In this document: in pieces, positions 47,666 through 56,239 of the stretch
Layout of the letters: every line of letters starts with the position of its first letter
Position numbering within the stretch: the stretch's first letter is position 1
Source: Natronohydrobacter thiooxidans
GTDB lineage: Bacteria > Pseudomonadota > Alphaproteobacteria > Rhodobacterales > Rhodobacteraceae
Reading direction: 5' to 3'
NCBI RefSeq assembly: GCF_001884735.1
Contig: NZ_MJAP01000033.1
Span: 1-64,000 of the forward strand
DNA: 64,000 nt
Translations under genes and position numbers: made by a program
The notes under the pieces: generated by a model
The model's input: only the letters and a program-made list of their open reading frames with translations
Database searches by the model: none
Told to the model about the DNA's origin: nothing

Positions 47666-48793
47666 ATGCAGTACGAACAGCCCGGCGATGTCGAGAAGAA
47701 CTGGCGGGATGCCATCTCCGGCACGGAAGAGATCATCGAGGAAGCCCGCAAGGGCCGCATGTTCATTCTGGTCGATCACGAGGATCGCGAGAATGAAGGC
47801 GATCTGGTGATCCCCGCCCAGATGGCGACGCCGGAAGTGGTGAATTTCATGGCCACGCATGGCAAGGGGCTGATTTGCCTGACGCTCTCGGGCGAACGCA
47901 TCGACCAGCTTGGCCTGCCGTTGATGGCATCTTCCAATTCCTCGCGCCATGAAACCGCCTTCACCGTCTCGATCGAGGCGCGCGAGGGGGTGTCGACCGG
48001 GATTTCCGCGCATGACCGCGCCCGCACGATTGCCGTGGCCATCGACGCGGGCAAGGGGGCTGCCGATATCGCGACGCCCGGCCATGTCTTTCCGCTGCGC
48101 GCGCGCGACGGCGGCGTGCTGGTGCGCGCGGGCCATACCGAAGCGGCGGTCGATATTTCACGGCTGGCAGGGCTGAACCCGTCGGGCGTGATCTGCGAGA
48201 TCATGAAGGAAGACGGCTCGATGGCGCGTCTGCCCGATCTGGTGGCGTTCGCGCAGCGGCACGGGCTGAAGATCGGCACGATTTCCGACCTGATCGCCTA
48301 TCGCCGTCGTCATGACAATCTGGTGCGGGTGATGAGCGAGAGCCAGATCACCTCTGCTTATGGGGGCGACTGGACGATGCGTGTCTATTCCGACACGACG
48401 CAGGGCGCCGAACATGTCGTGCTGATCAAGGGCGATATCACGACCCCGGAGCCGGTCATGGTGCGGATGCATGCGTTTGACCCGCTGCTGGACATGGTGG
48501 GAACGGCGGGGGCTGTCCGGTCTGATGAATTCGCCGATGCAATGCATCTGATCGGCGAAGAGGGGCGCGGGGTGGTCGTGCTGTTGCGCGACACGCATAT
48601 GAAAATGGCTACTTCCGATGCCTCGCCGCAAACCTTGCGGCAATACGGGCTTGGGGCGCAGATCCTGTCCTCGCTGGGATTGCATGATCTGATCCTGCTC
48701 ACCAATTCCGGCACACCGCGCATTGTCGGGCTCGATGGCTACGGGCTGTCGATCACCGGTACGCGCAAGATCCCTGCAAGACGAGGGGCATGA
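47666..48793 (+). CDS. ribB: 3,4-Dihydroxy-2-butanone-4-phosphate synthase with degenerate RibA-like domain
   Basis: A 375-aa protein of the riboflavin pathway. The N-terminal RibB domain (to about residue 215) is intact: FILVDHEDRENEGDLVI, THGKGLICL, DRARTI and GHTEAAVDI. The C-terminal part aligns with GTP cyclohydrolase II but lacks the zinc cysteines: after VRMHAFDPLLDMVG there is no SECLTGD or RCDCG. It should make the four-carbon precursor only. AAGGA lies eight bases before the ATG. No FMN riboswitch was seen upstream. Confidence 0.92.
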   Translation: MQYEQPGDVEKNWRDAISGTEEIIEEARKGRMFILVDHEDRENEGDLVIPAQMATPEVVNFMATHGKGLICLTLSGERIDQLGLPLMASSNSSRHETAFTVSIEAREGVSTGISAHDRARTIAVAIDAGKGAADIATPGHVFPLRARDGGVLVRAGHTEAAVDISRLAGLNPSGVICEIMKEDGSMARLPDLVAFAQRHGLKIGTISDLIAYRRRHDNLVRVMSESQITSAYGGDWTMRVYSDTTQGAEHVVLIKGDITTPEPVMVRMHAFDPLLDMVGTAGAVRSDEFADAMHLIGEEGRGVVVLLRDTHMKMATSDASPQTLRQYGLGAQILSSLGLHDLILLTNSGTPRIVGLDGYGLSITGTRKIPARRGA

Positions 48794-48794
48794 G

Positions 48795-49340
48795 ATGGCT
48801 GCGAATGAGACACATTACACGCTTCCCCTGCCGAGCTTTGAACAGGCGCCGAAACTCCTGATCGTGGTCGCGCCCTATTACAAGGACATTGCCGATCAGC
48901 TTGTGGCGGGCGCGCGCGCCGAGATCGAGAAGGTCGGGGGCACGCATGAAACCATCGAGGTGCCCGGCGCGCTGGAAGTGCCGACCGCCATCGGGCAGGC
49001 CTTCCGCATGGCGCATTTCGACGGATTCGTGGCACTTGGCTGCGTGATCCGGGGCGAGACCACGCATTATGACACCGTGTGCAATGACAGCTCGCGTGCG
49101 ATCACGCTATTGGGCTTGCAAGGCGCCTGTATCGGCAATGGTATCCTGACCGTGGAGAACCGCACGCAGGCCGAAGTGCGTGCCGAAGCGGCGGGCCAGA
49201 ACAAGGGCGGCGGGGCTGCAGCGGCGGCATTGCATCTGATCGCGCTGTCGCGGCGCTGGGGCGGCGCGAAACGCTCGGTGGGCTTTCTGCCGGAGCGCGA
49301 CGAGATCCAGATCGCCAGCACCAAAGGGCCCATCGCATGA
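48795..49340 (+). CDS. ribH: 6,7-Dimethyl-8-ribityllumazine synthase
   Basis: A 181-aa lumazine synthase that joins the RibB product to the pyrimidine precursor. Seen are PGALEVPTAIGQAF, ALGCVIRGETTHYDTVCNDSSRA and GNGILTVENRTQAEVRA. It starts 1 base after the ribB stop and overlaps nusB by 4 bases, the classic ribH-nusB coupling. Confidence 0.96.
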   Translation: MAANETHYTLPLPSFEQAPKLLIVVAPYYKDIADQLVAGARAEIEKVGGTHETIEVPGALEVPTAIGQAFRMAHFDGFVALGCVIRGETTHYDTVCNDSSRAITLLGLQGACIGNGILTVENRTQAEVRAEAAGQNKGGGAAAAALHLIALSRRWGGAKRSVGFLPERDEIQIASTKGPIA

Positions 49341-49828
49341 CTGAGACACCTCCGCGCAAGAAACGCCCCACGCAGGATGAGAGGCGCGAACGCAAGGCGG
49401 CGGCGCGGTTCTACGCGGTGCAGGCGCTGTTTCAGATGGAAGCCTCGGATGTGCCGATCGGCGAGATCACGCGCCAGTTCGAGACCCATCGCATCGGGGT
49501 GGAAACGCCCGAGGAAACCTGGGTCGAGGCCGATCTCGCGCATTTCCGCCGCCTGATCGAGATCACGGTGGACCGGCAGGCCGCGATTGACCAGTTGACG
49601 GACCGGGCGCTGGTGGCGAAATGGCCGATTGCCCGGATTGACCCGACCCTGCGCGCGCTCTTCCGTGCAGCGGGCGCCGAGATGCTGGGAGCAGAGACCC
49701 CGGCGCGGGTCGTCATCTCGCAATTCGTCGATATCACGCGCGCGTTCTTTCCCGAAGGCCGCGAGGCGAATTTCGTCAATGCGGTTCTGGACCATATGGC
49801 GCGCGAGGCCCGTGCGGCCGAGTTCTGA
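49337..49828 (+). CDS. nusB: Transcription antitermination factor NusB
   Basis: A 163-aa all-helical RNA-binding factor for rRNA antitermination. Typical are RRERKAAARFYAVQALFQME, WPIARIDPTLRALFRAAGAEML and PEGREANFVNAVLDHMARE. Its lysine-rich N-terminal tail is common in alphaproteobacteria. Confidence 0.95.
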   Translation: MTETPPRKKRPTQDERRERKAAARFYAVQALFQMEASDVPIGEITRQFETHRIGVETPEETWVEADLAHFRRLIEITVDRQAAIDQLTDRALVAKWPIARIDPTLRALFRAAGAEMLGAETPARVVISQFVDITRAFFPEGREANFVNAVLDHMAREARAAEF

Positions 49829-49837
49829 GCCGGGCCG

Positions 49838-50476
49838 ATGCGGCTTGCTCTGACGCCCGAGATCTTGCTGCAAGCCTATCGGCAGGGCGTGTTTCCCATG
49901 GCCGAAAGCGCGGGGGAGGATACGCTCTATTGGTTCGACCCGTTGCAGCGCGGGATCCTGCCGCTGGACGGGTTCCGGCTGTCACGATCCCTGCGCCGAC
50001 GGATACTGGCCGCGCCTTTCCGCCTGAGCCTGAACGAGGATTTCGCGGGCGTGCTGGCGGGCTGTGCGGATCGTCCCTCGACCTGGATCAATGCCGAGAT
50101 TGCCGCGCAGTTCAACCTGCTGCACGCACAGGGCCATGCCCATTCGATCGAGGTCTGGGACGGCGCGGCGCTGGTCGGGGGCGTCTATGGTCTGGCGCTG
50201 GGCGGGGTGTTTTGCGGCGAAAGCATGTTCTCGCGCCGCCGCGATGCATCAAAAATCGCGCTGGCAACACTGGTCACGCATCTGCGCGGCTGCGGCTTCA
50301 CGCTGTTTGATACGCAATATCTGACCGATCATCTGGCCAGCCTTGGCGGGATCGAGATCCCGCGCGCGCAGTATCGCGCCCTGCTGGAGCAGGCTCTGCG
50401 GGCGGATGCGGCCTTTGACCGCTGCCCGTTGCCGACCCCTCAGGAGGTGGTGCAGCGCAATACCCACAGATCATAG
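49838..50476 (+). CDS. aat: Leucyl/phenylalanyl-tRNA--protein transferase
   Basis: A 212-aa enzyme of the N-end rule that adds Leu or Phe to N-terminal Lys/Arg for ClpS-ClpAP degradation. Motifs: LLQAYRQGVFPMAES, YWFDPLQRGILPLD, GVYGLALGGVFCGESMFSR and DTQYLTDHLASLGG. Its 3' end overlaps the convergent DUF2155 gene by 37 bases. Confidence 0.95.
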   Translation: MRLALTPEILLQAYRQGVFPMAESAGEDTLYWFDPLQRGILPLDGFRLSRSLRRRILAAPFRLSLNEDFAGVLAGCADRPSTWINAEIAAQFNLLHAQGHAHSIEVWDGAALVGGVYGLALGGVFCGESMFSRRRDASKIALATLVTHLRGCGFTLFDTQYLTDHLASLGGIEIPRAQYRALLEQALRADAAFDRCPLPTPQEVVQRNTHRS

Positions 50477-50829
50477 CGCGCGTGATCGAGGGCATTCAGC
50501 GCCGGGCTGGAAGCGACCATCCAGCCAGAAAAGATCATCTCATCGGCGCGCGTGTCGAAAATATCGATCCAGGCATAGGCTTCGCCTGCGGGGTTTTCGA
50601 CCGGGTAGCGGCATTCTTCCAGCATGACGACCAGATGGCCGACCCGTGCTTCGCCCCCGCGCGCAAGCGTGATATCCTCGCTGGTGCCCGCGACGCGATC
50701 CAGCCCGCGCAGCACGGCACCATCGGCATTCGCGATACGGTCCGAGGCGGTGGGCACCTCTTCATCCTGTGCAAGTGCCGCGAGGCCGTTCACGCAGATC
50801 AGGGCGCAGGCCAGAAACAATCTGCGCAT
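50440..50829 (-). CDS. Exported DUF2155 protein
   Basis: A 129-aa protein with a signal peptide (MRRLFLACALICVNGLAALA). The DUF2155 core RVGHLVVMLEECRYPVENPAGEAYAWIDI...FSGWMVASSPALNALDHARYDLWVLRC follows. Conserved cysteines may form a disulfide. It regularly neighbours aat and the NDUFA12-like gene in alphaproteobacteria; function unknown. Confidence 0.88.
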   Translation of the reverse strand: MRRLFLACALICVNGLAALAQDEEVPTASDRIANADGAVLRGLDRVAGTSEDITLARGGEARVGHLVVMLEECRYPVENPAGEAYAWIDIFDTRADEMIFSGWMVASSPALNALDHARYDLWVLRCTTS

Positions 50830-50832
50830 CGG

Positions 50833-50916
50833 CTATTTCCGGCGGTTGCGGCGCTGATTGCGCTGCTGAATGCGCAAGAGCTTCAGCAAAAGGCGGATCA
50901 TCCGGTTCAGGTTCAT
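50833..50916 (-). CDS. Possible 27-aa basic microprotein
   Basis: The reading frame [20 protein letters not shown] (continuing to RRK) is very basic and amphipathic. Its ATG overlaps the NDUFA12-like stop in ATGA and GGAG lies six bases upstream. The DUF2155 gene starts 3 bases after its stop, so it would bridge two genes of one transcript. Too short to judge by codon bias. Confidence 0.35.
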   Translation of the reverse strand: MNLNRMIRLLLKLLRIQQRNQRRNRRK

Positions 50917-51287
50917 TCCGGGCTCCAGGCCTCGTAATCCTTGCGCGGGGCAGGGTTTACGCGGCGGATCGAGCCTTCGGGCGCATAGGCGAGCGGCGTG
51001 CCGGTCAGGTTCTCCTGATGCGGCTTTTCCCAGGACTTGCGCGCCAGCGGGCGATCATCGGGCGTCTCGTTCCAGGTGTGATGCAGCCAGCCATGCCAGT
51101 CGGGGGAAATGCGGCTCGCCTCGGATTCGCCATTATAGATCACCCAGCGCTTCTTGCCGTCGCGCGAGCGGTAATAGACATTGCCCTGCACATCCTCGCC
51201 GACCTTGACGCCGTTGCGCCAGGTGAAGAAGGCGGTGTTCAGGGTGGAGAAATTCCACCATGTGAGAAAACGCAGCAGGAATTTCAT
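50913..51287 (-). CDS. NDUFA12-like NADH:ubiquinone oxidoreductase accessory subunit
   Basis: A 124-aa homologue of the mitochondrial complex I subunit NDUFA12 (B17.2). Seen are [29 protein letters not shown] and [15 protein letters not shown]. Alphaproteobacterial complex I carries this supernumerary subunit. GAGGGAG precedes the ATG at 51287. Confidence 0.93.
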   Translation of the reverse strand: MKFLLRFLTWWNFSTLNTAFFTWRNGVKVGEDVQGNVYYRSRDGKKRWVIYNGESEASRISPDWHGWLHHTWNETPDDRPLARKSWEKPHQENLTGTPLAYAPEGSIRRVNPAPRKDYEAWSPE

Positions 51288-51435
51288 CGCGGACTCCCTC
51301 GGGACAGCAGGCTTGGCGGGGTTATGCCGCAAGGCGCGCGCAGAATCCAGAGCCAAGGGCCGCTGTTACGGGACATTGCATGGAAAAGTGATGCAATGCG
51401 ACTATCTGCACAGAAGAGTAGTCAGGAGATCCGTC

Positions 51436-51879
51436 ATGTCCCGTTTCGAACGCCGTCCCGAGGTTATCGCGGCGCTTGACCCGATCCAGTATTATGTCAC
51501 GCAAGAAAATGGCACCGAACGCCCATGGACCGGCGCGTTGAACGAGAACAAGCGCGCAGGCATCTATGTCGATATCGTCTCGGGCGAGCCGCTTTTTGCC
51601 TCTGGCGACAAATACGACTCGGGCTGTGGCTGGCCGAGTTTCACCAAACCCCTGATCGCGGAACATGTCGTCGAGAAAACCGACACCACGCATGGGATGG
51701 TGCGGGTCGAGGTGCGTTCGCGCCATGGCGACAGCCATCTGGGCCATGTTTTTCCCGACGGGCCGCCGGACCGGGGCGGGATGCGCTATTGCATCAATTC
51801 CGCCAGCCTCCGCTTCATCCCGCGCGAGGATATGGAGGCCGAGGGCTATGGCGACTGGCTGGATCAGGTCGAGGGGTGA
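51436..51879 (+). CDS. msrB: Peptide-methionine (R)-S-oxide reductase
   Basis: A 147-aa MsrB. The catalytic cysteine is in [11 protein letters not shown] (near residue 119) and the substrate motif SGCGWPSF supplies a candidate resolving cysteine. The two CxxC pairs that bind structural zinc in many MsrB are absent (DIVSGEPLF and [13 protein letters not shown]). It repairs oxidised methionine in proteins. AGGAG precedes the ATG. Confidence 0.94.
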   Translation: MSRFERRPEVIAALDPIQYYVTQENGTERPWTGALNENKRAGIYVDIVSGEPLFASGDKYDSGCGWPSFTKPLIAEHVVEKTDTTHGMVRVEVRSRHGDSHLGHVFPDGPPDRGGMRYCINSASLRFIPREDMEAEGYGDWLDQVEG

Positions 51880-51943
51880 GGCTGGACCCCACCGGGGTCA
51901 GGGCTTAGATCCTGACCGGGCAAAGCCATGAAGGAGCCACGCC

Positions 51944-53401
51944 ATGTCGGTCGCGATCCGGTTTGAAAACAGCTATGCCGAGGAATTGCAGGGGCTTTAC
52001 CTGCCCTGGCAGGGTCAGGACTGGCCCGATCCGCAGGTGCTGCTGCTGAACACGGCTCTTGCCGAACGCCTCGGCCTTGATGCGCAGGCGTTGCAGGGCG
52101 ATGCAGGTGCGCAGTTGCTGACCGGGCAGGGGCTTCCCGCAAGCGCGCGCCCGCTGGCGCAAGCCTATGCGGGCCATCAGTTCGGCGGCTTCTCACCCCA
52201 GCTTGGGGATGGGCGCGCGCTGCTGCTGGGCGAGATTGTTGATCCGCAGGGCCAGCGCCACGACCTGCATCTGAAAGGCTCTGGCCGCACGCCCTTTGCA
52301 CGCGGCGGCGACGGCCGGGCCGTGCTGGGGCCGGTGCTGCGCGAATACCTGATCTCAGAGGCGATGCACGCGCTGGGCGTGCCCACCACCCGCGCGCTGG
52401 CGGTCTGCACCACGGGCGACCGGGTGCTGCGCCAGAACGGGCTGGAGCCCGGCGCCGTGCTGGCGCGCACGGCCGCCAGCCATCTGCGGGTCGGCACCTT
52501 CCAGTTCTTCGCGGCGCGCGGCGAGGGCGACAAGTTGCGCCTGTTGCTGGAGTACGCGATTGCGCGCCATGACCCGGATTTGAGCGGGGCCGATGATGCG
52601 GCATTACGCTTTCTGGAGCGTGTGGGCGCGCGTCAGGCGCGGCTGGTGGCGCAATGGATGGGGCTGGGCTTTGTCCATGGGGTGATGAACACCGACAATA
52701 TGACGATTTCGGGCGAAACCATCGATTATGGCCCCTGCGCTTTCATGGAGGGCTATGATCCTGCGACCGTGTTCAGTTCCATCGACCATCAGGGCCGCTA
52801 TGCCTATGGCAACCAGCCCGCGATCCTCTTGTGGAACCTTGCGCGGCTGGCCGAGGCTTTGCTGGGGCTGATTGATGCGGATGAGACGCGCGCCATCGCA
52901 AGGGCAAGCGAGGTGATCGAGGCCACGCGCGCGCGCTACCGCGAGGAATGGCTGGGGGTTTTCGCGGCCAAACTGGGGTTGCGTGACCCCGATGCCGGTC
53001 TGATCGAGGCGATGCACGCGCTCTGGACCGGGCAGGGGGTGGATTTCACCTCGTTTTTCCGCGCTTTGCCGCAGGTCTTGGGGGGTGATGACAGCGCTGT
53101 GGCGGCGCTTTTCCAAGCGCCTGATCAGGCGCTGGCTGACTGGCTCAGGGACTATCGCGCGGCCTTTCTGGCGCAGGCTGGGGATGTGGCGCAGCTTGAT
53201 GCGGTGAACCCGCTCTATATCCCGCGCAATCATCTGGTCGAAGCGGCGCTAGCCGCCGCCTCGGATCAGGGTGATATGGCCCCTTTCCTTGCGCTTCTGG
53301 AGCGGGTTCAGGCCCCGTTCACCGAGGTTTCGGGGGCAGATGACTATGCCCGCCCCGCCCCCGGGGATGCGCCGAAAATCGTGACCTTTTGCGGGACATG
53401 A
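51944..53401 (+). CDS. selO: Protein adenylyltransferase SelO
   Basis: A 485-aa pseudokinase-fold enzyme of the SelO/YdiU family, which AMPylates proteins in redox stress. Seen are YAGHQFGGFSPQLGDGRA, LHLKGSGRTPFARGGDGRA, GVMNTDNMTISGETIDYGPCAF and the C-terminal cysteine in VTFCGT that replaces selenocysteine. AGGAG precedes the ATG. Placed after msrB, it fits an oxidative-damage theme. Confidence 0.94.
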   Translation: MSVAIRFENSYAEELQGLYLPWQGQDWPDPQVLLLNTALAERLGLDAQALQGDAGAQLLTGQGLPASARPLAQAYAGHQFGGFSPQLGDGRALLLGEIVDPQGQRHDLHLKGSGRTPFARGGDGRAVLGPVLREYLISEAMHALGVPTTRALAVCTTGDRVLRQNGLEPGAVLARTAASHLRVGTFQFFAARGEGDKLRLLLEYAIARHDPDLSGADDAALRFLERVGARQARLVAQWMGLGFVHGVMNTDNMTISGETIDYGPCAFMEGYDPATVFSSIDHQGRYAYGNQPAILLWNLARLAEALLGLIDADETRAIARASEVIEATRARYREEWLGVFAAKLGLRDPDAGLIEAMHALWTGQGVDFTSFFRALPQVLGGDDSAVAALFQAPDQALADWLRDYRAAFLAQAGDVAQLDAVNPLYIPRNHLVEAALAAASDQGDMAPFLALLERVQAPFTEVSGADDYARPAPGDAPKIVTFCGT

Positions 53402-53446
53402 CCGGGCGGCGACCGGGGCGGAAGGCTCGGGGGGGCCACGCCGTTG

Positions 53447-53834
53447 AATCGCCCCCCCGCGCGTGCGGGAGTGAATGGCGAAACCACTCAAGCCTGACGA
53501 TGCGCAGCGCCCCCGTGCGCGCGGGTAGGCCACTGACCGCACAATCGTCCCGTCAGCCCGCACATGATCGCGCCCGCGCGCGCGGGCACGCCATGCTGTA
53601 GCGCCGCGCTATAGATCGCGTGGGATCGCCCCTGCGCGCGTGCGGGGCACACCCAACACGCCATTCGGAAAGGACAAGCCATGAGATTGCTCCCGCGCGT
53701 GCGGGACACGAGGTCTGCCAGTGGCGCAGGGACTGCATGAAGCGGTGCGCCCCCCGCGCGCGCGGGGCGCACCGGAGTCGTTCCCCTCTGCGCAGCTTAC
53801 GCATGGCTCGCCCCTCGCGCGTGCGGGGCGCACC
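53447..53834 (-). CRISPR. Degenerate type I-E-like CRISPR array, seven diverged repeats
   Basis: Seven copies of a 29-30-base GC-rich palindromic unit begin near 53447, 53503, 53564, 53624, 53683, 53744 and 53805; spacings are 56, 61, 60, 59, 61 and 61. The best copies (6 and 7) read GGTGCGCCCC...GCGGGGCGCACC and GGCTCGCCCC...GCGGGGCGCACC, much like the reverse complement of type I-E repeats. Intervening 30-32-base stretches are all different. Copies decay toward 53447, so the old end would be there. No leader or cas gene is seen; the array sits 26 bases from rpoH. Confidence 0.6.
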
Positions 53835-53860
53835 CGAAAACCCGGGTTGCGCCTTGCCCG

Positions 53861-54757
53861 TCAGTTGACCGGCACCACCATGCCCTTTTCGCGCGCCAAT
53901 GTGCGCATCCGGCCCTGCAGCTTCTCGAAGGCGCGGACCTCGATCTGGCGGATCCGCTCGCGGCTCACATCATAGCGCTGCGACAGATCTTCCAGCGTCA
54001 CTGGCTCGTCGCTCAGGCGGCGCTGGGTCAGCACGTCGCGCTCGCGCTCATTGAGCACATCCATCGCTTCCATCAGCAATTCGCGGCGCAGTTCCAGCTC
54101 GTCGCGTTCGGCGTAATCGGCGGCCTGATCGGCATCCTCGTCTTCGAGCCAGTCCTGCCAGCTTGACGCGCCTTCCTCGCTGCCCATCGTGGCATTGAGC
54201 GAGGAATCGCTGCCCGAGAGGCGGCGGTTCATCGAGATGACCTCATCCTCGGTCACATTCAGATCCCGTGCGATCCGGGCCACATTTTCCGGGCGCATAT
54301 CGCCCTCTTCCAGCGCGCCAAGCTTGGATTTCGCCTTGCGCAGGTTGAAGAACAGCTTTTTCTGCGCGCTGGTCGTGCCCAGTTTCACCAGAGACCAGGA
54401 CCGCAGGATATATTCCTGAATCGATGCCCGGATCCACCACATCGCATAGGTGGCCAGCCGGAATCCCTTGTCCGGGTCAAAGCGTTTGACCGCCTGCATC
54501 AGCCCGACATTGGCTTCCGAGATCACCTCGGCCTGCGGCAGGCCGTAGCCGCGATAGCCCATCGCGATCTTGGCGGCGAGGCGCAGATGCGATGTCACCA
54601 GCTTATGCGCGGCATCCGTGTCCTGATGGTCGACCCAGCGCTTGGCCAGCATGAATTCCTCTTCCGGTTCCAGCATGGGGAAGCGGCGGATTTCCTGCAT
54701 ATAGCGGTTCAGACCCTGTTCGGGGCTGGGGGCTGGAAGATTGGCATAGCTGCTCAT
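53861..54757 (-). CDS. rpoH: Heat-shock sigma factor RpoH (RpoHI type)
   Basis: A 298-aa sigma-32. Region 2 contains KRWVDHQDTDAAHKLVTSHLRLAAKIA and ATYAMWWIRASIQEYILRSWSLVK. The RpoH box (TSAQKKLFFNLR) and region 4 (LSDEPVTLEDLSQRYDVSRERIRQIEVRAFEKL) follow. The sequence is closer to RpoHI than RpoHII of Rhodobacter. The ATG at 54757 is preceded by AGGA; a longer frame was rejected. Confidence 0.95.
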   Translation of the reverse strand: MSSYANLPAPSPEQGLNRYMQEIRRFPMLEPEEEFMLAKRWVDHQDTDAAHKLVTSHLRLAAKIAMGYRGYGLPQAEVISEANVGLMQAVKRFDPDKGFRLATYAMWWIRASIQEYILRSWSLVKLGTTSAQKKLFFNLRKAKSKLGALEEGDMRPENVARIARDLNVTEDEVISMNRRLSGSDSSLNATMGSEEGASSWQDWLEDEDADQAADYAERDELELRRELLMEAMDVLNERERDVLTQRRLSDEPVTLEDLSQRYDVSRERIRQIEVRAFEKLQGRMRTLAREKGMVVPVN

Positions 54758-54788
54758 AAAAACATCCTGTCCAAAGGGCCGACATTTG

Positions 54789-54817
54789 CAGATAGGAACG
54801 CGATCCTGCGCCTGCAA
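54789..54817 (-). promoter_or_regulatory. Possible promoter of rpoH
   Basis: On the minus strand TTGCAG (54817-54812) and TATCTG (54794-54789) lie 17 bases apart, about 30 bases before the rpoH start. Both match the consensus only partly. Confidence 0.35.
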
Positions 54818-54882
54818 CCCTGCCTTAGCATTGTTTTCCTAACACTCTCTATACGCAGAGCATCGGGTTTCCGCCGCAGGCC

Positions 54883-55938
54883 TCACTCGATTGTGTCGCG
54901 CTGTGATCCGCGCAGACTGTCCACCAGCCCGGCCATATCCGTGGGCAGGGGGGCTGCGAAATCGAGCGCCGCGCCCGTCACCGGATGGACAAAACCCAGC
55001 GTCGCCGCATGCAGCGCCTGCCGCGTGAAACCCGCGCAGGCGGCCACGCCTGCGGCCCCGAGCGCGCGTTCCGAAAGTTTCCGCCGCCCGCCATAGACCG
55101 GATCACCGACCAGCCCATGGCCTGCATGCGCCAGATGCACCCGGATCTGATGCGTGCGCCCGGTCTCCAGCCAGCATTCCAGCAGCGCCACGGCAGGGGG
55201 CGTGCCGAAAGCCTCGATCACCCGCGCGCGGGTCACGGCATGGCGGCCATTTTGCCAGACCACCGCCTGTTTCTGCCGGTCGCTTTTGCTGCGGGCCAGC
55301 TGGCTCTGGATTTTCAGGATATTGCCCTGCTCGAAACTCGTGCCCTTCACGCCGCGCAGGCGCGGGTCATTGGCGTCCGGCACCCCGTAGCAGACCGCCA
55401 AATAACGGCGCATGACGCTATGGGCCTCGAATTGCGCGGCCAGCCCCTGATGCGCGCGATCCGATTTCGCCACCACCAGCAGCCCCGAGGTTTCCTTGTC
55501 GATCCGGTGCACGATGCCGGGGCGTTTCTCGCCGCCAATGCCTGACAGGCTGTCGCCGCAATGGTGCAACAGCGCATTGACCAGCGTCTGATCGGGGCTG
55601 CCGGGGGCCGGGTGCACGACCATGCCCGCAGGCTTGTTCAGCACGATCAGATCCGCATCCTCCCAGACGATTTCGAGCGCGATCTCCTGCGCGCGGGTCT
55701 CGACCGGGGCCGCTTCGCGTATGCGGATCACCAGCGCATCGCCTTCGGCGACTTTCGCGCGCGGGTCAGTCAGTGCCGCGCCCGCGCGCAGGACCGCGCC
55801 TTCCTCGATCAGCCTCGACAGGCGCGAGCGGGACAGGCCCAGCCCCTCTGGCACATCGCGCGCAAGCGCCTTATCAAGCCGGGCAGGGGGCTCTGGCCCG
55901 ATGATGACCGTGATTTCGCTGAAAGGTGCCTCAGACAT
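54883..55938 (-). CDS. rluD: RluD-family 23S rRNA pseudouridine synthase
   Basis: A 351-aa enzyme with an N-terminal S4 RNA-binding domain (LSRSRLSRLIEEGAVLRAG) and a catalytic domain with the active Asp in VHRIDKETSGLLVVAKS (about residue 155). GRTHQIRVHLAHAGHGLVGDPVYG is also present. It probably modifies helix 69 of 23S rRNA. Its ATG shares two bases with the ATG of the divergent DUF6476 gene. Confidence 0.92.
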   Translation of the reverse strand: MSEAPFSEITVIIGPEPPARLDKALARDVPEGLGLSRSRLSRLIEEGAVLRAGAALTDPRAKVAEGDALVIRIREAAPVETRAQEIALEIVWEDADLIVLNKPAGMVVHPAPGSPDQTLVNALLHHCGDSLSGIGGEKRPGIVHRIDKETSGLLVVAKSDRAHQGLAAQFEAHSVMRRYLAVCYGVPDANDPRLRGVKGTSFEQGNILKIQSQLARSKSDRQKQAVVWQNGRHAVTRARVIEAFGTPPAVALLECWLETGRTHQIRVHLAHAGHGLVGDPVYGGRRKLSERALGAAGVAACAGFTRQALHAATLGFVHPVTGAALDFAAPLPTDMAGLVDSLRGSQRDTIE

Positions 55939-56239
55939 GACGATGCCCCCGGATCTGCCGCCCCCCGAAGTCCGCCTGATCAAGCGGCTGGTCGTGGTGC
56001 TGACAAGCGTGATGATTCTGGGCCTGATAGTCATTGTCGGCCTGCTTGTCACCCGTCTGGGGCTGGCACCGGCTCCACTGGCGCTGCCCGACAGCGTGTC
56101 CTTGCCCGAAGGGGCGCGGGTCGAGGCGATGACCCTCTCCGAGCGCTGGGTCATCGTGGTGACGCAGGAAGGGGAGGCGCTGTTTTATGACCGTGCCAGC
56201 GGCAGGCTGCGTCATCGCATCACGCTTGCGGTGGAGTGA
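55937..56239 (+). CDS. DUF6476-like single-pass membrane protein
   Basis: A 100-aa protein with one transmembrane helix (about residues 18-42, LVVVLTSVMILGLIVIVGLLV) and a small soluble C-terminal domain (WVIVVTQEGEALFYDRASGRLRHRITL). The family is conserved beside rluD in Rhodobacteraceae and has no known function. The two start codons overlap head to head (CATG at 55936-55939). AAAGG is ten bases before this ATG. Confidence 0.78.
   Translation: MTMPPDLPPPEVRLIKRLVVVLTSVMILGLIVIVGLLVTRLGLAPAPLALPDSVSLPEGARVEAMTLSERWVIVVTQEGEALFYDRASGRLRHRITLAVE

Noticed and set aside
53402-53860. Short overlapping frames of 60-95 codons on both strands (Arg/Pro/Ala/Gly-rich)
   Set aside because: They are translations of the repeat units (recurring P-A-R-A-G patterns every 20 residues), not proteins.
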